This document shows positions 49,601 through 61,600 of a DNA stretch of 64,000 nt, one piece after another (position 1 is the stretch's first letter; each line of letters opens with the position of its first letter). The notes beneath the pieces are model-generated. The model saw only the letters and a program-made list of their open reading frames with translations. It was not told the origin of the DNA and made no database searches. Made by a program: the position numbers and the translations under genes. The DNA comes from Acanthopleura granulata. Lineage: Eukaryota > Mollusca > Polyplacophora > Chitonida > Chitonidae. The stretch spans positions 1,307,961 through 1,371,960 of the forward strand of contig JABBOT010000031.1 of NCBI GenBank assembly GCA_016165875.1, written 5' to 3'.

Positions 49601-52600
49601 GCCCCAGCCCCTGCTCCGGCTAATTTCTGCTGCATGTCAAGCCATATGGCGTTCGCGTACGTGAACTTTTGCCAATTATCTATGTAGACAGACACCTGTT
49701 CACATTCAGAAATAATTGGCGATTATTTATGTACGGACCATAATAGCTCCAGCTACGGCTCACCACTTACAGATATGTGTTGCTGTGCGTATACCTGTGG
49801 TGATTAAACTGCAAAGCCCACCTAGCCAAAATCTGCAAGTGTGTTCAGGCTGTGTTTTAGGTAATGTGGGCCCGAGCCGCCTATATTGATCAATCGAAGA
49901 TTAAAGGCCAGCAGGTATTACCTACGTGTATTATGTGTGCGACATAGCCCAGATACTCACATTCTTCCAGGTTCGCTATATATAACGTGATAATAGATAG
50001 TAGTACGTGAGTTTCCTGACCTATTTATGCGTGTCCGAGGACTGTGTAAAGCATATCGACTGTATATTCGCTGCTCTATTGTGTGTAAATCAATTCTTAC
50101 TGTTAAAAAAATACAATTTACAACTAGCTGTTGTGAATATTGAAGCATGTGGACGCTACATTACCTATTTTTCAATGTGAACTGAGAGCTCTCAGTTTTT
50201 TTATGTCTACCGCATGGCATTGTGGGATGGATGACTAGCATATTTTTATCTGCGGAATTCAGTGAAAATAGTCTCTCTGGGTAAAAACTAAAATGATATT
50301 CTTTATCAGTGCGTCTTCCTACATAAGATAGGTACTTTTTTGCGACCACTATATGCAACAAGGTTTGGGAGGTATAAATATATAAATTCGCAGCTCAAAT
50401 ACTCGAAGGGCATGTGGAGCAGTGGGATCTCCCAAAGACGGATACAGTACACGTCAGTCATGTCTCTCTCACATGTGGGGTTTCAAACCTCAAGCAGAAG
50501 GCTTGCACGCCTAACATGGGTGTCCAGTTCCCACGGGCCTATGGGAACCACTTCCCAGTGGGAAAAGGCCTCCAGAGTCCCAAAGAGCATAAATGAAAAG
50601 GAAACTAAACCCCCACTCGATTCCGGCGAGACGTGTAGGGTTTTGCTTTTTTTCACTTCAACAAATCAGTATTGTAGGGGACTTCAATTAATCCATCAGT
50701 TGGAGTCTGGGGGTCGGGCCTAATCTATTTTACCACTGAGACCTGGAAACCCAGAACAAATTAAATCATCTAATTCATCTCTGAGTATGGACATTTCGTA
50801 TGTCTGGTCTTTTACAGCGTTGTAAAGTTTGTGTATAATATATACAGCTCACCCCCACTTGACCCCAATTGCGATTAGAGTGAGTATATTGGACAAGCCT
50901 GATGGACACATCTTATAGCAGATTTGCGCGTAATACTACAAGTATATCGAACTTCGGTATCAAACCTCTCTGTCGAAAACTTTAATTGTTGGATTTTTCA
51001 TGAAGGCTGCGCGGGATTCGTCTCGCCCCTGCGGCACTAACTCTTCTTTCGTTTTTCTCATCTAATGAAAATGAGTTATGTGCTGTACGGACTCAAATCT
51101 GTCATTTCATTTCTCTGTATTTTTCAAATTAACTGAGCATTACCCGAAACTCGGTATCCGAAAGCTTACCGTCAATAGTGCTGTACAGACATGGTCGGTG
51201 ATGGAATCAAGCTTACTCTCAGCCAATAAGCGAATTTCGTAGTGTTTCTTACCTTTCATTGGGAGGCTCCGGCTTACAAACTTACCCACCCCACTGAGAA
51301 GGGCGCAGGTTAAGACCACGCGTTCCATGCCTATACCTATAGGCACCGTAATTATCAAGGACAACACTCCGACACCTGCAACGCGCAGACCCATACTTGC
51401 CATGTGTAAAGTGGTATACCATCTACTGTGTTGACTGCCCAGTAGTATTTTTTGTATTTCTCTTGCCTTCTAAATCCTTCTTCAGAGTACTAATATGTTG
51501 TAATCAATACTCATGTGGATCTTTGCGGGGGGGGGGGGGGGGGACAGATGGATCTAATGCTGGATACAGCTGTGCCATCTTTATGTAGACACAGCAATAA
51601 CGTTCAAATCTAGATCTGTCATGAGTTCAACCTTTATTCTTAACCATTTCAACTAAATGCCATGCTCTAGATTTGTTCGATTAAGTGCCACTGCTTGTGC
51701 CACATTGGCCTGGACACTGTCTAGCGTTGTCTTGACCTTATTAGATCTTGAAAGCATTTTTATGACGATAGTTACCCTTTTAACGACATGCTCTTCCGGC
51801 CACTGGATCCTCAAGTCAGGAAGGATGTAGAAGGGATTGGGAACAGGATTAGAACCCAATACAATATCCAGAATGATTATAGAATGTGGGGGTAACCTGT
51901 CAGTGGGAAAATGTGTGTTGATATCGAGGTAGGATATTTTCATGGGATCTCCTCCGATGATATGGTCTCCTTTCGGAGATTTCAACACATAAACTGGATC
52001 TCCCAAGGCCTTGTACGTGAGGAAAGACATAACTTTCGAAAAGGTGCTTGAATGCTACACCTTACCGAAAATCAACCGATGGCGTGGTGGCAGACACAGC
52101 TCAACTTTGCCGTACGGTGCATCACAACCAGTTGTGGGGATCCCTTTGTTGGACATCGGGATGGTGGTCGTGGACTTGGCCCTCGCGATGGTGACCGAGG
52201 ACATGCTAAACAGGGCATCATTCCAGCATATATTACGAAGTAGAAATGGCCTTGATCGCAATGATGGTTGGGGGGCGCTCTCGTAAATGCATTTGCTTTC
52301 TCAGGTAGTAACTTTATCTTCTCAACTCTTCAACACCACAATAAAGCTATAGAACAGCTCCAGGCAGTGCGGTCTCAAAAGCGGAAAAAGCGTCTGGACT
52401 GCATTGATGATGAACTTCGTCGACAGGCACACAGAGCACACATTTCACGATGTCTACTCCAGGATGCACCAGCGCGATCAGGTCACGGGTAAAATACTTT
52501 GCCCCACAGGGCCTGAACCTGTTCTAAGCGATTTCTATACACCGTTGGAGGGCCAAAAAGAACGTGAGATCGCCTTCATCCTCCTCGGGATGGGTGTGAC

Positions 52601-55600
52601 TGGGCTAGTCGCCTACATACTTGCTGAGTAATCAGAAAAGACTGTGCTGGACTCTCGTAAGAGCTCCTCGCCATAACCGCAGGCACGACATGACTAGTGA
52701 GGTTCGAGTTATTTTTCCATACCATTTGTATATACCGCTTGGATATATATATCTCACATGATGGGTTTGCCTGAAGAGCTATACTCCACGATGGTAGAGG
52801 CCGGCTACTGTGGCCGCCGCCATAAGATTTCCGGTCCGGTGGACACGGTACTGATGGATAGCGCACACAAGTCACTCAAACTCTGGCAGCAGGATGAAAA
52901 GTCTGACATGCATTTCAGAGGAAGAGTGCACGAGGGCCCAACCAACCTCCAGGGGACGACCGGGCAGGTGCATGAGCCTGTGGTTGCCACTTGTTGGAGA
53001 CTTATCAGGCTGCTGGAATACCTCGCTTATGGTGCCTACTATTATGGCCGACCAGTTGTCTGTTCATCTATCGAAGATACACCACAGCCCTATTTGCTAC
53101 TGGAGAGGCACTGCCACCATCAAGAAACAAGCTTCTGCTGCGAACGTCTCTGAAGGCACAGCTCCCAATTGGTTGAAAAAACAGGCCATCTGACAGATTT
53201 TCGTACCATCCCCACTGCACATTCCACAGCCAAAATTTGACACAACCAAATGAGGTCCATCAAGCAGACCTGCTCTTTCTACCACAAGACATGGTGGGAA
53301 GCGTACCTGAAAGTATACCCTCACAGTGGTCAATGTCGCCAGCCCATTCACAGCAGCTGAGCCTTTGGGCACAAATGAATCTAAAGAGGTTGCAGATTCC
53401 CTGGGTCGTATCTATAAACGGGGGCCTCTGAGGTAGTCTAAACTGCTCCAGGTTCACCCTGGGCAGGTGTTCATTGGCACAGTCAACCAGCTGCTCACAA
53501 AGCATGGGGTTTCTGTCAAGCGTGGCCTGTGGACATCCATCAGGACCAAAGAATCGTTGAGCGGTGCAATGGCCGAATGACTGTTTGGGCATTAATACGC
53601 CCAAGAGATGCTGCTCCCTTCTAGCTGTTCTTCCGAGTGGGTGAGGCAATTACCCGCAGCTTTGAACGGAGAAGTGACTCGACTCACTGGCAAAAAGCCT
53701 TCTGAGGCCATCCAGACAAAAAACGATGGCACAAAGGCCCTTTTACACTGTTCCAGGCTGGCCTGTTGGCCTTTATGAGCAAAAGCTCCCTTCTGGGGTT
53801 GGTGTTCGCTATCTGTACAAGGCTGGCGAGCTGGAGGATGGTCGCCGTTGTACAACTGATCCAGTGTGGCCCTTAGATGGTACCCCACGGCACCCAACTT
53901 CTGCCAGGTGGGGTCCTAAGGCGTTGGGAACTGTGCATCCCCTTTTTCAGTTACACTTGAATCAGGTCAACCTAATGTTATCATTACTGTGGCCCCTGGA
54001 GTTGTCCAACCGGTCTACACTGAACTGCTGGGTATCCGTTGGTTGGTAAGCCCAGAGGAGCTTAATATTGCACGTGGCACAGTAGTTATTTTGCTGCTCC
54101 TTGAGATGCAGGATGTGATCAACCTTCAGGTTAAACCTGAGCCCCTTGGCTTGGTCCTGGTGCTTGTAGGCCACCAACTTCCGCTGGATGGTTTTGCGGA
54201 GCTGCTGCTCAGTGAGTTGTCTTACCTAAGACTCTTGATATGGCATGGTAGGCAAGTTTTGACCACTCGAGGGAATCGTCGATGATCCAGACTTTTTGGG
54301 GTCTTTCATGGTGAGACCCTGGCTTGAGTGAACTGCGAGGACATCACCAAGGCGCCAGTCATCAGTCTGAATGTCCGCCTCTGCTGCCTCTATGATGACA
54401 TTGATGATATCGTTGAGTACCAGCTCTTCTCTGCGGTCCGTGCCTGAGACAGGGACTTGTATGGTTTGCTTCTGGCTGTCTTTTGGGTGGTACAGCAGGG
54501 GCACTGAGGTGTCTGGGAAGTGGACCTAGTGGCGCTGGAATAGCAGCTCCTGTGTTCGGTTGCGGTATTTTTTTTTTCAATGTCAAGATGAGGTCGCCTG
54601 GCTTCCAAACTTCAGCAAACTTACCCCAACCAAGGCAGCTGGGGAGCACTTTTCTCATTTCCTGGCACTGAATCTTGTCTGGCTGCAGGCAGACAGCCTT
54701 TTTGAGGGTTTTGAGGGACGTATGGTCATATTCGACGCACTCGTGTTAGTGAGCCTTCTGACACAGCCAGCTGTGTAGCATCTCGCCAGCAATCAGGGTT
54801 GGTTGACCCTGATCGTCGCAGCAGATGACTCGGACACCCCTCTATTCAAACAAATCGAGGAAGGTCTCCAGAATAGGCAGGGGAATGGTGCATAACTCAT
54901 ACCAGATGATCACGTGGAGGATGAACTTCTGGCCCATCCTTTCCGGGGTCCACTGAGTCTGACCGCTTCAACGGAAGAAGCTGTGATAGGTCTGGGCCTT
55001 GACTCCTCTCTCTGGCCAGACAGTCGGTTGAGGTGAAGACCAGGGGCTTTTTAATGCGAAAGAGCTCAAGTGTTTGCGTCGTTTTGCCGCTCTCCCCACC
55101 GCCGTTCAGACAGCTCAATTGGTGTCTGGTCAGTGGGTCACCGTGGTGTGGTGCAGAAGAGTGTGGCGTGTCTTTTTGCTGTCTTCGGTATTCAGGCTTG
55201 GCGAGGTAGGCTGCAAGTTCCATGGGCATGTATAGCCTTTCTCCCTTGTCGCACCATTTGGCTACTGGAGGAAGACACGTTATCCCTGTGAGACAATGGA
55301 CACACTTGCTTCATTGCAGTTGCAGGTCTTAGGGGTCACATATGCCTCAATCCCTTGTGCAGTGCTGCGTTCTTCACATAGATGGAATCGGTTGCAGCCT
55401 GACAGCATCCTCGGGTTCGAACCTCGAAAACATAGAGAGGAGGTTGATGTGGGCATAAGCCAACATGGAGGCCCTGAGTTGGGTGTACTGGGGTTGTGAA
55501 CCGTCGTAGTATGTCAGGATATGGCCGAGGGGCATTTCATTGGTGCTTCGACCAGGCTGCCACTTTGGCGGGTGTCTTGCACAAGGAAGTCAAGCTCACC

Positions 55601-58600
55601 CTGGTCTGTCACCACTCGTGTCAGTCTTTTTCCATCAGTTTTGCTTTCCTGCGTAAATTTGCCGATGATGCTGCACCCCTGATTACGGTCTTTAGGGAGC
55701 CACACCTTGGTCTGTTTCTTAAAGGTGATGATTGCTTCACCCACCTTGAAGGACTTCAGCAGGCCAGATTCTGTCAGGAAGGCAAGAAGCCCACGTTGGG
55801 CTGACAGGATGGCAGTCTGTGAACTCCCACTCCTGGACCTCGGTGAAGCCTGTGCCAATGTCTTGGGAAGGGGACCAATGATGACTACACGGGTAATGCG
55901 GTGGGTTGGGTATCCGAAACGTTCGAAGTAGGGCTTCATTTTGCCTTCTCCCTGAAAGGAGGCTTTCATGTCGATAGGAACTATGTCTCGGGTGTCGTAG
56001 TCCATCATGTTCCAGAGCCTACCATGGCCATGCTCGACGCAGACGAGCATGCCAATCAGCTTTTCTGGATGTCGTCAAGCTGATTGGCTGGGGTTGGCTT
56101 CCAGCTATTCTTTTCTGTGGGCATGATGCTGGCTGCATGATTCTCCCCAAAGGCTCTCTTGGCCACTTCGGGGTTACCTAGCATGGTGCAAATAGCTTGC
56201 AGCCTCTCGTGAGTCCCCTGTGTCCTGTAGGTGCGGCCGTCCTGTAGCACGGACTGGTCGACACTGAGTTGCCCACCCTTGCCTTGCCCACCCAACAGGC
56301 AGACAGCTAATGGCTCACCCTGGGTGGCTTCCCCAATGGCCTGCCAGACATCGCCCTCATAGATGTGGACTTCTCTACTTTGGGGACAGTGGAGATCTTT
56401 GGACCAGACGTGGCCGTTGTGGCAAATGAGCTCTACTGGTCAATGCCAACCCTTGTACTTCCCACTGTTGTAGATGTCCTCGCCGGCAATGTCCCGCAGG
56501 ATGATGACCCTTTTAAGGACCCTTTCCAGTTCAGCCACATCATCAACTGTAGCGCCCGTGTCATGCACCCTCTCCTTCCACTCTTGGATGTTGACCTGTC
56601 TAGCTGCCGCCAGCCCCTGACCCCTCAAGGCGCCCATGCAGTACTCCACAACTCTCTGGGCCACACAGTTCAGGTCGCCATCTCTTAGCGGAGCCAGGTT
56701 GGCAGGGTCTGGGTCTCCCATACAGGGTAGATCCCATACACAAAAGCAGTGATAGGGTAGGCATTCTGCTAGAACACGCTGTCAATCCCGATAAGAGTGC
56801 CTGGTTTGATATCCCTCATGATCTCAATGACACCCTTGCCCCTTTTTCCTCTCAGCCCGGACTGGGTCACACTTGTCTTCAACAACCCAGTCACCTTCGT
56901 TTCGTTCATGCAGGAACTTGATTCGGAGTAAAAACCCATCCCCCCCCCCCAGGAAGCATGGTGAGAAGCTGAGCCGCCCTTTCGTCCAATATGCGCGCTT
57001 TCAAGGCCAGTCGGTCAGCTCTAACATGGATACCATCAGCGATTTCCATATCGCCGATGTTGAGCGGGCCCTCCACTTCCACTCGCCACGTGGAGAATAC
57101 CGCGGTGGTGCCATCGACTTCAAACTCGTCCTTGGCATTGCTCAGAATCTCAACCCAGTCTTCAGTCTGGGGCTGGACCGGGGGAGGGACCTGATCATCT
57201 GTGTCGACGAATGGCCGTTGTGGCCTCAGTGGCTGATGGAGGCGGTTTTCGACATATTCCGGAATAGGTTCATCGAGAATATACCCAGGCTCATACTCTG
57301 CAAGAATCTCATCAATCAAGTCATCCATAGTCATCCATCTTGCTGCTGGATGGGTATATCACATGTAGCAACATCTTTAAATGGGAATTTCAATGACAGC
57401 GTGCAAATTCTTTATGCACTGTCCTCTTATCACACTGCCACGCATTTCGATATACGCACGCAAGACAGAGCCTTTGTTTGATAGTAACGCCGACCCAACA
57501 GATTCAGCAAGGCTGTGTGCATGAGCCCTTACGAAGCCTTGCCAGGTTACCCTTACAGAAATCAGCAAGGCAGCTTTTACCGCAAAGCTCTGTTGAGCTT
57601 AAGGTGAGCCACTTGCATGTGTTGTGTCCCTTGGGCATGTTAATTGCATTAGCATATCAGTAATAGCCTGGATATCTAAATGGAGAGATTGGCCTGGCGG
57701 GGGTTGTGGGCCGTCCCTTATTGCTCTCCTATATGTTGTGAATTTGAACAGGTGTTTGTCTACATAGATAACTGGCAAAAGCTTATGTACATGGACACCA
57801 TCTGGCTTGATGTGCAGCAGAAATTAGCCACAGCAGGGGCTGGGGAAATTATCTCTAAACGTGAACATCCGTTTGTGTACACAGATAATTGGCAAAAGTT
57901 TATGTACATGAACAAAATATGACTTGATGTGTAGCAGAAATTAGCCAGAGCAGGGGGCTGGGGGTTGGGGGGGGGGGCTCCCTGGGGGGGTGGGGAGGCT
58001 CCCAATAAAAAGTCCTATCCCTTCCCACCCCATCCCGACCACCTGCTGCAGAATCTACTCAAAACATATAAACTCAAATTCTTCACCTTTTTTGGGATGG
58101 AGGAGTGGAATTAGAATATATATCTGATGACCTCACCTGGATATTTGGAGAAATAGGCCTTTTTGTATTTTAGACCTTCTGGGTCATTCCAAAAGTACAC
58201 TGGCATGGAGGGGAAAGGTTTAAGGCACACCAGTTCTCCACCCTCATGAATGCTGGACTTGCCTAATGGGAAAGAAACAGATCATGCAATGACTCGGGCA
58301 GCTTTGATATTATTTCAGTCATACTGTAATACATTTTCCATTTTTTCTTTTTGCTTCACAGCCCGTTTATCTTAATGTTGATCTCTTTATATCACGGCCT
58401 CACTGCAACGTCACAGACACCAGTCATGACACCACACCCAGCTACATCATACAGACACCAGGTATGCTGCCCCACCTAGAAACAAGGTACTGACACCAGA
58501 TATGACACCTCATCAAACCATGGCACACTGACTCCTGGTATGACTCCTCACCCTACCACAGCGTATGTCTCACCCAGACACAACATAGACACCATGTCCC

Positions 58601-61600
58601 ACCCACCACAGCATAGTGACATCAGACATGATGCCACACTCAGCCACAACAGTGACACAAGATATGACGCCTCACCCCGCCACAGCATACCGACATTTGG
58701 GCAACCTCTACCTTGTACCTGAGACTTGCATGTGAGCTGAGATTGACCAAACATTCTTACAAGTTTCAGTATGTCTGAGATATTCTTCAAGAATTTATTA
58801 GCTAATACAGCCAAACCAGTTCATGTCATTCAAAGCGTGAACACAAGCACCTTACCATTCTCCCCCCAGCTTGACATGGCACATCCCAGATGACAAGATT
58901 GAATTTCACCCCTGTAGACTGGAAGAGTCCAATTCTGACCCATAAAACAGGCAATAATGTCTGTGCCACCTGAAACAGAAATATGGAAAGTAAAGCGACT
59001 CCACATATAATATATATTGATTATGAAATTATTAGCATAGAATGGTTATCAAGGCCAGATATAAAACATGTGGGAGAATTGAACCAGAGAGTATTTACCT
59101 GTAAAACACATCGCTGGTACATTGTCTATATATTTATTTATGCACATGTATTTAATTGGTGTTTTATGCCATATTCAAGAATATTTCACTGCCAGCATCA
59201 TGGTGGGAGGAAACCCGGCAGAACCCGGGGGAAACATACAACCATCCGCAGGCCGGAGAGGAAGCCAGCATGAGCTGGACTTGAATCCAGAGCGACTGCA
59301 TTGGTAAGAGACACGGGGTCATAACGCCACCCTATATAGGTAACATAAATGTACTAAAATTCAGATAACCCCAGGGAGCCATATATCCCATCTATATACA
59401 AGTACATTATAAGCAAAATGTACTGTTGCACTCATGTTGTTTCTTTTCTTTAATATGCACTAATCTAATTCTATACTAAAGAGTCCCAATCCTATGGCCT
59501 TCACCATAACATGGACTCCAAAACCAAGCATTGAAATTACTTCGAACTTTTATAGGACCCAGGTCCCTAATTACTTTGAGAAATCTGGACCGATCAAATT
59601 GCAGATCCTGTGTTACTTACCTGATGCTGGGTTATTTACCTGATTTGTGTTACTGGTCAGATTTCCTGGATTTTGTGCCGCTTGCAAGCTTTTGGTTGAT
59701 TTTGCGTTACCAATTTAACCGATTTTGTTCTATTTACTTAATTTTATGCATTACTCACCGGAGTAAGTATTGTTTACTTGACACATTTTACTTGATATTT
59801 ACGCTATTTACTAGACGTGTTATTTACCAGATTTTTGTGTGATGTTTACCCGACATCAGTGTTATTTATCTGATATTTATGTTATTTACTGGATGTGTTA
59901 TTTACCAGATTTTTGTGTGGTGTTTAGCCGACATCTGTGTTATTTATCTGATATTTATGTTATTTACTTGATGTTGTGTTATTTTACCTGATATGGAAGC
60001 CAGTAGGAGGTCTTTCTTGATCTCACTGTAAACATAGTCATATGACTGAGGCTTCAGAGGGGACCCTGTCGACATGACCATCTTCAGGCTCTTCAGGCTG
60101 TGTGTCTTCCCTGCAATTTAAATGAGAGTGTAATTTATTGATTTAAACATGATTTATGTATTTATTTCATTGTTGTTCAATGTTGTGTAATTCAATAATT
60201 TTTACTTTTTTCAAGCGTGAAATTAAAAATCTCAAGAAAGATGAGCAATGCTGATCAACTCACAACTTATGGGCAACATTGCCTTGAGATCCAATGCCTT
60301 GTTTCTTCCTGTTTCATTTTATTCCAGCATAACCTAACCTGTAGGCTGACAAAAAGGTGAGTTGAAACTATCCTTAAGTCACTACAGGTATAGTTTAAGC
60401 TTTGCATTTAGCATAAAAATATCTATTCAAAGAAAAAAAAAAAGTCCAAACTCAATTCAAACCAGATCTTACCAGGTTTCACTCCCTTTTCCTGTAAGAC
60501 AGACAACCACTTAGCACCTGTTCCCAACATTGTGATTCTGAAACAACACCACACAGAATAAAATATAGAAGGCAAAATCATCTTTTTCAATTCAAATAGA
60601 TCAGCTCAAAGCATATATGTTGTTAGACTCGCTCAACTGCTTCCACTGGTCATACACAATTTAAATGCAAGTCCCAGCCTGTCAACAAATCAGCCCTTCA
60701 CTTAACGATATTCTTTTGACTGCCACAAGAAGGTAAAAACTAACCCGATTTTGTCGACCAAATCCCAGAGTACATTGACGTGAGGAACAAGAGGCGAGCC
60801 GTCATACAGGACAACAGACGCTCCTACAGCCAGACTGGACACCAACCAGTTCCACATCATCCAGCCAGCCTGAAATTACAAAGGTGAAAAAGCTTTGTTA
60901 ACACAAACCAGTTAAAAACTAATTTATCTATTTGATGTACTCAAGAATATAAACATTAAAGTGCCAATCTGGTCAAATCACAAACTGCATTGAAAAATTA
61001 CAATGATATGAAAGAAATTCTACGTAGTAAGCCTAACACCATGGTTCAAAAAGATTTTGATGAGTGACACTATTTAACCCATATAAATGAAGATTCCTTG
61101 AAAAACAAAATCTTCGGCTGTGTCTGTAAAATTTTCCTGTTGTGACTTGATATTCCCTGTATGACGTCGAATCAGGCAGATGTGACATTCAGTAAGGCAT
61201 TATACTGGGATGATGTCAAGAATGTTGGAAAGGGCTGCGTCATTTGTGGAACATATCTGCGATTGATACTGTTTTGTATTTGTGTTTGACGTCACAACAG
61301 GCAAAGTGGAAGGGATAGAAATATTTTGTTTTCGTGTACTCTGATGAAACATACAATATTCGTTTTAATACGCTAAAATATTTTCACAATTTAAGAAAGC
61401 AGTTCAGACTATGCAAGTTTTTATCACTTCGCCTTGCTTTTAGGACACAGATGTTTTGACACCAACGTAGCTCTTTAATTAAACATCCTACAAATAAAAA
61501 TTAACATACATTGAAGAATGTACAAAAAAATTTCCTTATCAGGACTGACTCTATTACATGGACACACCTAACCAATGGGGTACTCAAACTTCGTTATTAA

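Larger units (their letters stand above)
49468..58015. mobile_element. 8.5-kb Maverick/Polinton-like element with terminal inverted repeats
   Basis: The ends are roughly 250-275-bp inverted repeats starting GGACTTTTTATTGGGAGCC. Inside, on the minus strand, lie a decayed PolB-helicase-HNH gene (53939-57334), an unknown gene (51653-52261) and a small membrane-protein-like gene (about 51009-51403). On the plus strand lie a small membrane protein (52246-52631) and an integrase (about 53080-54050). Integrase plus family B polymerase in an element with long inverted repeats is the Maverick/Polinton formula. However, the length is about half the usual, and the polymerase is joined to an SF1 helicase and an HNH motif. 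No capsid, packaging ATPase or protease is recognised. Codon and base use are clearly more GC-rich than the flanking intron. All genes are broken. It occupies an AACS intron between exons 48999-49068 and 58137-58262. Target duplications are not clear, so the outer ends are accurate to about 15 bp. Confidence 0.85.

Noticed and set aside
49468..58015. Bacterial or viral contamination joined by misassembly
   Set aside because: The block has matching inverted repeats at both ends and is flanked on each side by intact AACS intron and exons in the right order, which fits an insertion. Long reads across both junctions would settle it.
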